Positions 36,191 to 48,127 are shown, numbered from the stretch's first letter. The stretch: 64,000 nt of DNA from Nageia nagi (GCA_050084985.1 JBITNC010000001.1:138942001-139006000); one strand, 5' to 3'. Notes: a model not told the origin generated them from the letters alone. Made by a program: numbers and translations.

Positions 36191-37200
36191 CCAAATCAAT
36201 TAGAAGAAGGGTCGCATATGCTTACTAAAAAAGTCTTAGAAATAAATATTAGTAATGATCCTCAAAATCCTAAAATTATTCAATTAGGAGAAAACCTCAT
36301 GAAAAATGAACAAGAAGAAATTATAACCTTATTAAAAGAACGAGAAAAGGTATTTGCATGGTCATATGTAGACATGCCTAGAATAGATCCTAAATTAGTA
36401 GTACATAATTTAGCATTAAAGTCTGATGCTAAACCTGTTAAACAAAAATTACGTAAAATGCATCCTACTATAGAATTAATGGTAAAAGAAGAACTTCAAA
36501 AATTATTAGAAGCTAAATTTATACAACCTATAGATTATTTGGATTGGATATCTAATATGGTACCTGTGAAAAAACCAAGTGGAAAAATAAGAATATGCAC
36601 AGATTTCTGTGATCTTAACAAAGCTTGTCCTAAGGATGATTTCCCTCTACCTAGCATTGATAGCTTGGTAGATTCGACAGTAGGACATGATATGTTGTCA
36701 TTAATAGATGGGTTTTCTGGTTATAATCAAATAAAAATAGCCATTGAAGATCAACATAAAATGGCTTTTATAACTCCTTGGCGTACCTTTTGTTATAAAG
36801 TTATGCCTTTTGGATTAAAAAATGTCAGGGTAGCTTATCAAAGGGCTATGACTTATATATTTCATGATTATATGCACAACATAGTAGAAGATTATGTCAA
36901 TAATTTGTTGGTTAGATCTTAATATCAAAAAGATCATGGAAAAGACTTAATTAAAGTATTAGATAGATTATTAGAACATAAAGTAAGATTAAATCCAAAA
37001 AAATGTGTGTTTTTGGTGTAACTTCAGGAAAATTATTAGAATTTATTGTGTCCCGACAAGGAATTGAAATAGATCCTAGTAAAGTGAAGGCAGTAGTAGA
37101 CATGCCACCTCCTGCAAATCTAAAACAATTACAAAGTTTACACGGCAAGTTACAAGCCATTAGAAGGTTTATAGCTCAACTTTCTGATAAATGTAAACCA
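36191..37200 (+). pseudogene. Y1 reverse transcriptase, catalytic YVNN
   Basis: 36218-36922 is open for 234 codons: KPVKQKLRKMHP, SNMVPVKKPSGKIRICTDF, LNKACPKDDFPLPSID, LIDGFSGYNQIKI, ITPWRTFCYKVMPFGLKN, then EDYVNNLLVRS. The catalytic Asp pair reads Asn-Asn (36899-36904); Y2 has YVDD, so two G-to-A changes destroyed activity. A stop at 36922 and a 2-base insertion near 37003 follow, then GVTSGKLLEFIVSRQGIEID and PPPANLKQLQSLHGKLQ. Confidence 0.85.
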
Positions 37201-37740
37201 TTTACAAAATTATTAAAAAAGGGAGAAGAATATCATTGGGGCAAAGAGCAACAATATGCATTCGATGAAATTAAAAGATATTTATTATCTCCTCCTATAT
37301 TAAGTCCACCAAGAAAAGATATACCCTTTTTGTTATATATTTCTACTACTGAAACTGCTTTAGGAACAATGCTTGCTCAAAAGTATGAACATAATAAAGA
37401 ACAAGCTATATATTATCTAAGTAGAACACTTGTGAGCTATGAGATTAAGTATATATATTTGGAAAAATTATGTCTTGCTGTCATTTTTGCTACTAAAAAA
37501 CTTCGATATTATATGCTTAATCATACAACATATGTCATCTCTAAAGTAGATCTATTGAAATATATGATGAATAAAACTTATCAAAATTCAAGAACTGTAA
37601 AGTGGATAATGCACTTAACTAAATTTGATTTACATTTTATTGGACAAAAGTCAATAAAAGGACAAGTAATTCTGATTATCTCGCTAATGCTCCATTGCAA
37701 GATAATAAACCACTTGTCATTGAATTACTCGATGATGGGG
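37201..37740 (+). pseudogene. Y1 gypsy RNase H, broken
   Basis: Open with the previous segment in one frame to 37752: FTKLLKKGEEYHWGKEQQ, AFDEIKRYLLSPPILSPP, PFLLYISTTETALGTMLAQ, AIYYLSRTLVSYEIKY, LEKLCLAVIFATKKLRYYML, KWIMHLTKFDLHFIGQKS. A 1-base deletion near 37672 then breaks the frame. The position equivalent to the first catalytic Asp reads Ser (YISTTE) in both Y copies; many Tat elements have a similarly altered first RNase H. Confidence 0.75.
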
Positions 37741-38242
37741 TGTTTCAATTAGATGAAATTGGAATACCTGTAGAACCCAAAGACGATTGGGATATGACAA
37801 TACACTTTGATGGTTCTCGATGTGAACAAGGTGGTGGAGCAGGTGTTGTATTTATAACACTATAAGGGATTCCTATACCATATTCATTTAAACTAAAATT
37901 TCCTTGTACTAATAATAATGCGGAATACAAAGCTTTGATATTAGCATTAAAAATTGTTGTTAAATTAAAACTTAAAAGAATTAAAATTATTGGAGATTCT
38001 TTACTCATCATAAATCAAGTGAAAGGAATCTATCAATATAAAGAACCTTTACTGCAAAAGTATAAAGTGTTAGTTGAGGAATTATTAAAATTTTTTGACC
38101 AATTTAGTATAGAAGTGGCACCAAGATCATCTAATAGATTTGCAAATGCTATGGCTTCTATTAGATGTCTTATCCCAGAAGATCCTAAAAAATCTTCAAT
38201 TCAAGTTGAAATAATTCAATTGTCTCAATCATCATTACAATA
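37741..38242 (+). pseudogene. Y1 second RNase H (archaeal-like), nearly open
   Basis: DDWDMTIHFDGSRCEQGGGA, GVVFIT, PIPYSFKLKFPCTNNNAEY(K/E)ALILALK, IKIIGDSLLIINQVKGIYQY, APRSSNRFANAMASI. Acidic positions: Asp in FDGS, Glu in NAEY, Asp in GDSLL; the last position reads Asn (FANAM) where Y2 has Asp (FADAM). It lies between the first RNase H and integrase, the usual dual-RNase H order of Tat elements. One stop near 37863 and one at 38241. Confidence 0.8.
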
Positions 38243-39555
38243 GGAAGATGAAGAAAAAAGTGTATTAAATATTGATGTAACTGATAAAGATAATTGGTAC
38301 AAAGAATTGATAGATTTTTTAAAATTTGGAACTCTTCCTGCAAACCTTAATAAATCATCATGATGAGCTTTTAAAATTAAAGCAACTAAATATTGTTTGA
38401 TAGGGGATATCTTGCATCGATGAAATTTCAACGGTATTTTACTCAGATGTCTTGAATGGAATGATATTAAAAAAGCTATATCCTCTGCCCATGATGGAAC
38501 ATGCGGAGGACATTTTAATGGTGTTGCGATTGTAAAATGATTAATACGAATGGGGTATTATTGGCCAACTATGGAAAAAGATTATTATGAATATGTTAAA
38601 AAATATTTTAAATGTCAACAATACGCTCATTTATTTTCACAACCATCTCAAGAACTACATCCTATACAATCACTTTGGCCATTCTCTAAATGGGCATTAG
38701 ATTTAATAGGACAAATTACACCTACATCTTATGGTGGACACAAGTTCATCATTACAGCAACTTAATATTTTACCAAATGGGTAGAGGCTATTCCCATGAC
38801 TTCCACCTCTGGTTCACGAATTGCTAAATTTATAGAAAATTATATTATATGTAGATTCGGCATACCGAACCAATTAATTATGGATAATGGAAAGAATTTT
38901 AAAAATAAGGATGTAAAACAAATATGTGACAAGTATAAAATTAAACAAAGTTTTTCCACTCCATATTATCCACAAGGCAATGGAGAGGCAGAGGCTACTA
39001 ATAAAACTATTCGGAACATCTTAGCAAAAATAGTAAATGATTCTCATAAAGATTGGCATATGCAAATATGCAAAAGCCTTATGGGCTTATCGTACCAATG
39101 TATGCACTCCTATTGGGGCAACACCATTCTCTTTAGTATATGGAATAGAAGCCATCCTACCAATAGAACTTGAGATACCATCCCTTAGAGTAAATCTAAG
39201 TGAGCAAAATTCTAACGAGGGAGCAAGACAGACTCGCTTAGATCAGTTATTACTTTTAGATGAAAAATGTATTAATGCTTTAGAGCATATGCGTGTTTAT
39301 CAGAAGAGGATAAAATGAGCTTTTGATAAAAGGGCTCTAATTTGTGAGTTCAAAATAGGTGATTTGGTTTTAAAAGAAAATCAACAAACTTCACAAATAG
39401 AATGACAGCTTAGAGACAAGTTTGCTCCAAATTGGTTAGGACCATATATCATTAAGAAAAAATTCAATAAAGGAACTTATCATTTATTAGATTTAGAAGG
39501 AAATGAAGAGTGTGAACCTATAAATATCATGCATCTTTGACCCTTCTATACATAA
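38243..39555 (+). pseudogene. Y1 integrase, broken
   Basis: Zinc region: AHDGTCGGHFNG (His pair) and YVKKYFKCQQYAHL (one Cys of the pair is Tyr). Core: WPFSKWALDLIGQITP (Asp), GGHKFIITAT, RFGIPNQLIMDNGKNF (Asp), PYYPQGNGEAEATNKTI (Glu). A 1-base insertion near 39068 shifts the frame, then WAYRTNVCTPIGATPFSLVY, EAILPIELEIPSLRV, KIGDLVLKEN and LGPYIIKKKF lead to HLxPFYT and the stop at 39553-39555. No chromodomain. About seven stops. Confidence 0.85.
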
Positions 39556-39659
39556 AAAAAAAGTGTACATTAGTTCTCTTTTGTTTTATTTTATTGTTAA
39601 AATAATAAATAAATAAAAGTATTAATATTTGTCAAGTGTTAATGATTAAAATAGAAAAG

Positions 39660-40679
39660 ATGAATCTGGCAAAGGAATCTGCTGAAGGTAGCATAGTGCA
39701 ACCACAAGTATGATTTCCATTGCCAAGATATCCAGGTGATTTAGCATTAACATATTTAAAACATAGATTTGATTTTAATCTCTTAAATTATTTACAATTG
39801 ACTATTGATGAACAATTTGAAAGAACACACCATATGTTTTATGGTATAAATAATGGTTGGGAAGTCACTTTTTATGGATATGAAGCTGGCATTAGTTTAG
39901 ATCCACAAATCTATTTCACCCATATGGAAAGAATATCATAAGAAATAACAGCTTTCTACCTACAATGGCCTTATGGAATAATGAGAATCATCATAAATTG
40001 TCAATTAACTAAGTATTCACTCCTTTTAGCTAGGTTGAAATACGTTAAACAATTAACCAAAAGCCTAGAATGGATACATGAATTTTTACATTATTTACCT
40101 CATAAAAGGGTAATTTATGATTTTTCAAATACTTTTGTGGCTTTTCCTCCTAGAACGTTACAACAATAATATAGGCAAACTCACAGATTTTTTTGCATGC
40201 AAATGTGACATACAATTTGGAAACAAAGATTGGAGAAAAGGCAAGCTTGTCATATCATCGAGCTTAAAATGATAAATCAAATAAGGATTAGAAATGAGAT
40301 TATCAAAAAACTATCAAAAAGACATAGAGTATGGAATAATGGAAGTTATCTTCTGGGGTTCAAAAGTAGGTATGACAAAGATCTCTTTATGAAAGTTATT
40401 CATAATGTTCCTACTCCTTTGTATTCAAATATCTTTGCCATGCCTATTGAAATACAATAAAAAATGGCCTTGACATTCTATGATACACTTGAATCTTACG
40501 GTTGGGATGTCAAAGTAAATGGATATCAAGTTATTTTTTGTATCAATGCATTTGAATTATGGTGTTCTCCTAACTCAGAATATGATTTAATGATATATTC
40601 CTATCTCCTATGGCCTATAGAAAAGCCCAAAATAATAGTTGATTGTACTCACAACCTGACTTTAAAACATCGAGAATAA
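39660..40679 (+). pseudogene. Y1 ORF3, conserved sense ORF of unknown function
   Basis: An ATG at 39660, about 105 bp after pol, opens a frame that runs without a frameshift to TAA at 40677-40679 (about 340 codons). It starts MNLAKESAEGSI. Pieces kept in both copies: RYPGDL, LQLTIDEQFERTHHMFYG, FFTHMERIS-like, INCQLTKYSLLLARLK, SLEWIHEFLHYLPHKRVIYD, NNGSYLLGFKSRYDKDLFMKV, FAMPIEIQ, FELWCSP, YLLWPIEKPKIIVDC. At least five internal stops. No known domain or motif recognised; no signal peptide or membrane helix obvious. The product is basic and rich in aromatics. Confidence 0.7.
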
Positions 40680-42724
40680 ATCATCTCAATCACACAAATC
40701 GTAACATTCGAACACTTAGATTTTTGTGTTCTAGAAATCTATCATAATCAAGTGGTATTAGATTTTAGTTTTTTGTTTAGTTCAACACATTGTTCATTTA
40801 ATCCTGATGTAGTTCAAACTCGATTCAAACGTGTCATGAATAGATTCCCTAGAAGAATATAAAAAAAAATTATAAAAAAAATTATAAAATCCTAAAAAAT
40901 TAAAAATTATAAAATCCTAAAAAATTTAAAACTATAAAACACATAAAATTATAAAATTATAAAATATACCTAGATGAAAACATCTAGAGGTCACTTGGCA
41001 ATTTGGTGCCCTGCCTTTGTATGATGTAAATATATGTTGCATGTCATTGTAAAAGTGATTATCCAGTAAATGTGTAATATGTGAAAAGGTCATCTTAGAA
41101 TAATCTCCTTGTTATCACTACATTCACTTTGTTTTTTCTTTCATAAAGAAATGATATACCATAAATGATAGAAAAACATAAAGTTTGTGTTGGAAGGAAA
41201 ATCCAAAAACTTCAAACACTTACGACATTAAAAAATTCTAAGAGAATTTGAATGAAATCATTCTAAGAGATATTAAGAGTGAAAGTTATGTGTCTATCCT
41301 ATTATTTGCTTCATCTCAAACCTAAGAATCAAAAAAAAAAAAGGGGGTGAAAAGAGAAAAAAAAAATTTGTTACATCATATCAATGATTCTTGGGTGATT
41401 ACAATATCCTCTACTAAGGCTATGGAAGCTTGACTAGCAGTAGAGCAAGGTTGTAGCAAGATCAAGGGGTGAATCCTCATTGGGTCTATGGACACCTATC
41501 TAGCAATGGGGCATAACTTACGAGTGGCAATATGTCCATTTTGGTTAGCAACCTTCTTTCCTATGGACCTCTATACGTTTCATATGGATAGACTAGCTTA
41601 TTAATGTATCTAAGATATTTCATCTCAAATGATCTAAGAAGGGAAATGAATCTCACTACACACAAGGAGTTTTAGGTTTTTTTTATCAACATATAACAAT
41701 ATTGTTTGATATCATCTTAGGTTGTTAAATCTTGAGATAAAGAAAGATAAGGTAGATGTTATAATAACTTGGCTATTAATCCAAAATCACCTAATCTTTT
41801 GTCATAATTTGTATTTTGTTTGTGTTTAAAATCATTTGTGTCATTTTGTTAAACCCATTCCTTTTGAGAATATCATCACCGTTGAACATTATTAAAATTG
41901 CTTTTCTTTGGAAAGGATAAGAATGATTATTTATTGTTCCCCTGACCAAGATAAAGTTAATGTTCATAAACCTCCATAAATCACTAGTTTGTCATGTCAA
42001 AAGGTTTATTGTAAAATGGCCAAGTACGGAAAATGATGAATACTAATTTTGTAAAAAATACAATAAACCAAAATAGAGTTAATGCCCATATGCATTTGAT
42101 TAGTTCATTGTGTCTATTGTAAAAAATTGCCAAGTGCAGAAGATGATGCATTTCGATTTCGCAAAAATATAATAAAAATATGTCCTTAAATAACTTAACT
42201 TATTTAAATAACTATGTTATTCCATGTTATCAATAACTTAAAGTAACTTAACTTATTAAACTTATAAATTAGATTTATTGTTTATAGCAATTATAATCGT
42301 ACTTATTATTAAATTAATTTTGAGATTAGTAACATCATCAAACTAATTTGTTGATATATGTTATATATTTTATCATTATTTAAAAATTATAAAAAGTATC
42401 CTCAAAATTATACATCATACATTCCATAATTATATCTATGCATCATACATTTTGAAAATTACATCTATCATTAACATCTATTCATCATCAAGTAATTAAA
42501 AGACAATTATGATCTACATAACATCACATCATACATATTTTATCATAAATCTATATATAGAATGAAAGCTCATGCATCAAGAATCATATAAGTACCATAA
42601 ATATCAAAGATCTATCTATCTATATATACATCATAATAGTCCATCAAAAGGTCATCATAACATCATGAATCATAAAATAAAACTACAAGGGTCCAATAAC
42701 CTCGTAAGCATATAAAAAATAACA
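40680..42724. other. Y1 noncoding stretch between ORF3 and antisense ORF
   Basis: No ORF. It holds an A-rich degenerate repeat (40859-40975), a block shared with Y2 (40980-41130, including GCCCTGCCTTTGTATGATG and ACTTGGCAATTTGGTGCC), and a long AT-rich part (about 42180-42720). It may be the 3' untranslated regions of two converging transcripts, sense and antisense. That is inference. Confidence 0.5.
40859..40975. repeat. A-rich degenerate tandem repeat in Y1
   Basis: Units like ATAAAATCCTAAAAAATT, about 20-25 bp. Y2 has a longer version of the same block (63532-63715), so it expands and contracts between copies. Confidence 0.75.
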
Positions 42725-45148
42725 TCATGAAAAAGGGTATCCTCAAAGACTACCCCAACCACTACCTTGTCTGCTAGGACTACTCAGTCACCTCCATCGT
42801 CTACTAGCCTCTCTAGTACCTTGACCTAGAGGAGTAGTGCCTACGGATCTTGTAGGACTACCCAGATGTTGAGCTCCCTGTAACTTGAATGAACCAACAA
42901 TACCTAAGGGAGATGCCCAGGGTGTACCACTCCTACTAGGAGAACCTTGCAACCTTTGAGTCCTACCTAGAGATCCAACTGTGCCCTATGCACTGGTGCC
43001 TATCTAATATGCTGAGATATCTATAGGCCTATAACTAGTTGGAGGTATAGGATAGTGAGCCCCAAGAGTAAAAGCTGGAACACCTGTCAGCCATGTCTGT
43101 ACCATACCACTATAAAAATCTCATTGCTGATAAATGCCACAAATGAAAACTGAAGAACCACCCCTAGAAGTAGATGCTGCTCCTAATTGATGAGCCTAAG
43201 CTCCCTGTAAAGAAGAATGAGCCTCATCTCTCTCCTATTTGTATCTATCTTTCTCAACCCTATACCTATACATGCACGAGTTGGCCTATGCCAATTGGTA
43301 TCTCAACTCATAAATATCTCCTAATAAAGTATCAATGCTAGGAACCTATGTAGTAGGAGCCTCCTTGACTCCACATGCAACCTCTGGGGTAACTCCCTCC
43401 TCACCTACACCCATAGCCTCCTCCTTAGGAGCTAACTCCTCAGGAGCATCTACCATGACCTCCTCGCTAGCAACCTCCTCTCCTATAGCCTCTGCTCCTG
43501 TAGGTTCCTCACCTACCTCTCCCTCTCCTACTACCACACCAAACTCCTCAACAACATCGATGTGCTAACGAATGCAGTGACCCTCCAATCTACCCTCTAG
43601 GCCATCATTTCCCTCCTCCCACTAGGCCCTAAATGCTTTAGACACCCCAATGTCATCCTCCCCAATATCACCCTCCAATGATCCCTCCTCCTGAGTAGGA
43701 TCAGGCTCTGCATAAACCAATGGTTGTACACCATCTGCTGAGATAGTGCCCTCATGTTGATATGGCATTGATGGTGCAAGCACATCCTGAACTAAGCCAA
43801 ACTAATGATGCACTCTCTCAAAATGAAAATACTCCAAAAAATCTGCTCGATGACCACTCAAAACATGTGGCTATCGAATACTAGTAAGCTCAGCTACAAG
43901 CTCTCCCTAGATAGGATACAAATGATAAGGTCTGAATCTCACTTGATCTGGAATCAAGTGACTAATCATGTGGTGATAATAACTCACATCTCAATGAACT
44001 CCATCTAATGGGTGAATATAAAAATCATCATGCCATCGAACTATGCCAGCCTCGTAATCCAGGTGGCTACCAAACCCAGGCATCGGTAATCTTGGAGGAT
44101 GAACCATAGCTATATGCTCATAAGCCCATGCTTGCAAGGTGAAAGTAATGGATAAAGAGGCCCTATGCCCCTAAGAATAAAAGAATAGCTCTCTATAAAT
44201 CTAAGCTAACAGTGTAGGTGCCCAAGCATACAGTGTACCATGCTATATCATATCCACAATAATGGGTAACAATGACCATGGAAACCTCCCACTGCCAGTA
44301 TCAAGGAGAGCATAACACTGTACTAAACCCATCAAGTATGAAAAATAGATCACCCCCTACTGATCCTCCATCCAATACTGGTAGTATCAGATGCCACCTG
44401 AGATAATCTTAGAAATAATGGTCTCAACTCGAGTGGCCCCATATAAAAAAGAAATAGCAGGTAAAGCTCTTGTTCTATCCACCACATGCAAAATCCTCTG
44501 TCCATGAATGGGGATTCTATACAATCTATGTATATCCTCCACTATGATAGTCATCTCCCCTATCGAAAGATAAAAAGTACATGTCACTATGTCCCATCTA
44601 TCTAACAATGCAGCTAATAAAGGATACTCCCAATGAATATGACCCATGAATGGGCCCACTCCAAAACTAATTGACCTGAAAAAAGTATGATTGGCTGGAC
44701 CTAGAAAATCTCTACCCTCCTGTAGAATCGAAGGATATCTACCTCGAGGCTCAAAGATGTCTCGAACCTATGTAATGTTAAAAAGTTCAGCTCAAAAAAA
44801 AATGGCATTTTGTACTAAAATGTTGATGTTTCTAATTTGTAACACTCAGTTGTTGGTGTTTGAATTCCAAACGTCAGTGATTTTGTCATCCATTCGGCCT
44901 AGGTTGACAACCGTGATCGAATTATAAAAACATTTTTACAAAAAATATAAGTAAAAGCCTAATTTACAAATTTTATCTGATAGAAATAATCAAAATAATT
45001 TCTAAACATCATTCACGATTTCAATTTTTAAATTAAATGGTTAAATTACAAATTTTAAAATAATAATAATAATAATAAAGTTATTTCAAAACCCTACCTC
45101 TTCCTGGATAGGTCAAGAATGTCTAGTGGAGCATCTACGTGGAGGCAT
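42725..45148 (-). pseudogene. Y1 antisense ORF with plant mobile domain (PMD)
   Basis: Minus-strand gene opposite to pol. Exon 1 (45148-45098) reads MPPRRCSTRHS, stop, PIQEE. A GT...AG intron of 330 bp (45097-44768) follows in phase 0. Exon 2 (44767-42725) keeps one frame for 681 codons. The PMD region carries GRYPSILQEGRDFL, HWEYPLLAALLDRWDIVTC, TFYLSIGEMTIIVEDIHRLY, IPIHGQRI, QCYALLDTGSGRFPWSLLPI, YAWAPTLL, LQAWAYEHIAMVHPPRLP, FRPYHLYP and ERVHHxFGLVQ. These match the plant mobile domain of MAIN-like proteins and their transposon relatives. The C-terminal third is acidic (VVGEGEVGEEPTGAEAIGEE) then Ser/Gly-rich. About 20 in-frame stops but no frameshift seen. Antisense extra ORFs are known in Tat elements. 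Function unknown. Confidence 0.75.
44768..45097 (-). other. Predicted intron in antisense PMD ORF
   Basis: On the minus strand the donor reads GAG then GTAGGG, and the acceptor reads ACATTACATAG then GTTCGAG, preceded by a run of nine T. It is AT-rich, 330 bp, full of stops, and its removal joins two open segments in the same phase. A TAA microsatellite (45060-45077 on +) lies inside. Predicted from sequence only. Confidence 0.6.
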
Positions 45149-45839
45149 GGTGATTGTAAAAAATATCAACAGCTAGAAATCAACAAAATTGCAATAGAAA
45201 CTAGTTCTGATAGACAATGAGAGTGATAGCTAGACAAGAAATGAATAAGAAAAAGTTAAAACATTTTCTTTTTATTTACATCTAATGGAGAAATGTTGAT
45301 GACTGGAGGATAGACACCAGCGACTATGACTAAACACCGATGATTGTAAGTAAAATGCCATGTTTGTGAATAGTCATGGGAATATTAAAAATTTCTCAAA
45401 AATAACCTTAAATTGGTTAAGAAAATCAAAAACTGATAAAATGTGATGTATCATTGTTACAGAAGATCATCTTGAAACCCCATGTCGGGATAAAGGACAA
45501 CACCATCAAAACTCATATACTAAAGAAAACTTATACGATACATGTGTGCTTAGACATGCAAAATGACATAATAGAAATGTCATGCAACTGTCACACAAGC
45601 TCAACACATCATCATACTGAAAATAGTCTCTTCTGAAGTATATTCAAATTTGTTTTCAAAACTACATCAAATGTTAAAAGAAAACACATTTTATCATAAT
45701 TTGATAAATCAAAATTTTGATTCATCTAAGAAATTGAGTCAAAACTTATATCATAAAAAAGCAACAACAAAAAATCAAGTGACAAAGCTTCTCATTCTAT
45801 ATTTTTGAAATCATCAACCATATTTTCGGTTGATAATTC
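45149..45839. other. Y1 region upstream of antisense ORF
   Basis: Noncoding. It would hold the promoter of the antisense gene; I see only weak AT-rich TATA-like runs. It contains ACACCAGCGACTATGAC and AACACCGATGATTGTAAG, the same short motif class as in the leader and LTR. Confidence 0.45.
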
Positions 45840-45853
45840 AAAAAGGGGCAAAA
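45840..45853 (+). promoter_or_regulatory. Polypurine tract of Y1
   Basis: AAAAAGGGGCAAAA directly before the 3' LTR start TGTAGACACC. It would prime plus-strand DNA synthesis. One C interrupts the purines. Confidence 0.75.
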
Positions 45854-46694
45854 TGTAGACACCTAAAAATGTCCCTTTTTAACTAGTAAATATTGAAATA
45901 ATCATAACTCTTTGTGACAATATAAAATAGGTTTAAAAAACCATATTATTGGATAACTCTCATCGAGTACATGCAAAATGAGTGGTCACATGACCTTTTT
46001 TCGATAAAAATTAGCTATTTGGTGGTCATTTTAATATTGTTATAAAAATTGAAAACTAGTCGCCAGCGACCCAAAATAATCATCGGTATTTTAGGATGAT
46101 CGTCGATGTCCACCTAGTAATCGCTAGTGATTCTATAATAGCCGAATAGAAACCAAAAATAATAAAAGAAAATTGTAACGTCTCATTTTTCCAAGATGCG
46201 GTGGATAGAGGGGGTCAGTTACGACCTACGGTGGCTTTTGACTCCCCCTTACCAGCCTTGGAAAATCTCACCCAAAAATCTATAAATACAAGCCAAAACA
46301 AAGCAATAGGGGACCCATTTTTGAAGCAGGGTAATGCTGCCAAAATCTTGTGAGCTCATACCTTTCATTATTTTATGCTAGTTTCAATTTAATACATGTC
46401 ATACATAGATGCTTTGATGTTATTATCTTTTGCATGTGTGTAGGATTTACAGGTTGTCCATATCAAGGAGAGAAGCAAGCAAATCAAAAACAATGAAAAT
46501 CTAATACTCTCATTTTGGCAAATGGCATTTGTAAAAGTCCCTTCCAAGGGCAAATTGTATTTTGAGCTGAAAATCAATATCAATTTACAATTACAACATT
46601 TCTACCTATTTTACATAATTTGAATTTTAGTGAAAATCTAAGAATAATTGTATTTTATGTTATTCTACATTCCAGCTCTATTTTCACTGTAACA
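45854..46694 (+). repeat. Y1 3' LTR
   Basis: 841 bp, starts TGTAGACACC and ends CACTGTAACA, no gaps needed against the 5' LTR. TATA box at 46281-46288. Differences are mostly C/T and A/G, concentrated in the CpG-rich part around 46060-46180. Confidence 0.93.
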
Positions 46695-46699
46695 CTTTT
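46695..46699. other. Target site duplication of Y1, right copy
   Basis: CTTTT following the 3' LTR end; identical to 28866-28870. Confidence 0.9.
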
Positions 46700-48122
46700 G
46701 ACTAAAATTAGTGACTCTAGCAATAAGTAATAACGGATGATGATTCATAGAGATACCAAATAGATTCCATCAATTTTGAGTGATGATGTTAGAATGTTTG
46801 GCTAAAATCAATGGATCCTAAAACAAGTAATGGCAGGTGATGATTCATGAAGATACCAAATAGAACCCATTGATTTTGAGTGATGATGTTAGAAATTTTA
46901 GCTAAAATCAATGAGTCCTAGAATAGGTAATGGCAGGTGATGATTCATGAAGATACCAAATAGAGTTCACCAATTTTAAGAGATGATGTCATCACTTTTG
47001 GCTAAAATTAATAGGTACTAAGAAGAACCTGATCATCAATAGAATCCATTAAAAGAAATAAGACCCACCAAACTAAGGTTAAAGTAATGGGCAAGAAGTA
47101 ACACTTGAGTCCACTTAATCTTTAATGTTTTACCCTCGAGACCTTGTTAATGTATCAAATTCAACTTAATTCCACATAATAGTGGTAGTTTCTTCTTAAA
47201 ATAAGTTCATATACTATTCATAACCCTCCATTACTCTATTCATTTAGAACTATAGTATGGACCATCAATGGTTGTAGAGAAGTAGATAGCTATCGATAAA
47301 ACATAATACCATATTGTACCTATCAAACTATAGATGAGTACTTATTCAATCAGCTATAGTACCATATTCAATCAAATATAAGGTTGAAAAAGGAACAATC
47401 AATAACATGTCAGTAGGATTGCAGCTCAATGGATATGACTATTCAGAAATTGCAAATTCCTAGATAGTCATGTTGTTGGTGCTTATTCATTATGTAATCT
47501 AACATAGTTGTAATATTTATTATAAATAGTTTTCTTCACTAGCTTCAATCAAGATGAATAATTATATATTAATGATAGACAACAACCTAGTAGATCATGT
47601 AAATGTATAAATTATGGATTGTTAGAAATTAATGAGGTGAGACATTCTAGTAAATTTGCTCAGGTCTATAAGATACTTTCATATATGATAATGCAAATAG
47701 ATAATGATTTACCATTTTGCAACAAGTGGTTATTTATTACTTTTGTAAATGTTATGTATGATATGTTTTCTTAAGTTGTGGTTGTGTATTATGATTGTGA
47801 GAGGCCAAGGGTAAGATAGCTTGCTATTCTTAATCTTGGTTATAGATTACTGCCTATGCTACAATGCTTGGGATATGAAGTTCTTGTTTATATTATAGTT
47901 TAATGTGTTCATCCCTTTTTAGTAACTCTCTAACTTTTATTTTTTTTCTCTTACTTTAGACCTTTAGAATTTATAAAAACTAGCCTATAACCCAAATATT
48001 GAGTAGAAGACCAACACAAGTGTGTTCCCACTAGATTTTGTTCTTTGAAGGAGCCTACTATTGCAAGCAATGGAGAGCTCAATTAGAAAAAACCCTTTAA
48101 GGTTAAATTATATTGATCAATA
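46700..48122 (+). repeat. X2 3' LTR, second part
   Basis: Continues the 100-bp repeat block (three more units, about 46700-47030) and then the unique LTR sequence to ..GATCAATA at 48122. No ORF. Confidence 0.8.
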
Positions 48123-48127
48123 GAGTC
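48123..48127. other. Target site duplication of X2, right copy
   Basis: GAGTC, identical to 16119-16123. Confidence 0.85.

Larger units (their letters stand above)
28871..46694 (+). mobile_element. Y1: Tat-like gypsy retrotransposon with antisense ORF
   Basis: 17.8-kb element bounded by two 841-bp LTRs and a CTTTT duplication. Order: 5' LTR, tRNA-Asn primer site, repeat-rich leader, gag, protease, G-patch-like linker, RT, RNase H, second RNase H, integrase, sense ORF3, noncoding stretch, antisense PMD ORF, polypurine tract, 3' LTR. By hand count the LTRs differ at about 45 of 841 positions, about 40 of them transitions. Every coding part has stops, so it is non-autonomous. Confidence 0.92.
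16124..48122 (+). mobile_element. X2: gypsy LTR retrotransposon, interrupted by Y1
   Basis: Second copy of family X, inserted in the X1 3' LTR. The 5' LTR is 16124-18284 (2161 bp), the internal part 18285-28199, and the 3' LTR is split into 28200-28870 and 46700-48122 (about 2094 bp). Both LTRs have four 100-bp repeat units, unlike X1. The element keeps a protease region that X1 lost, but lacks about 0.5 kb between RNase H and integrase. All frames have stops. Confidence 0.85.

Noticed and set aside
43335-43568. Open + strand frame rich in Ser, Thr and Pro.
   Set aside because: It is the shadow of the acidic C-terminal part of the antisense PMD ORF on the other strand.
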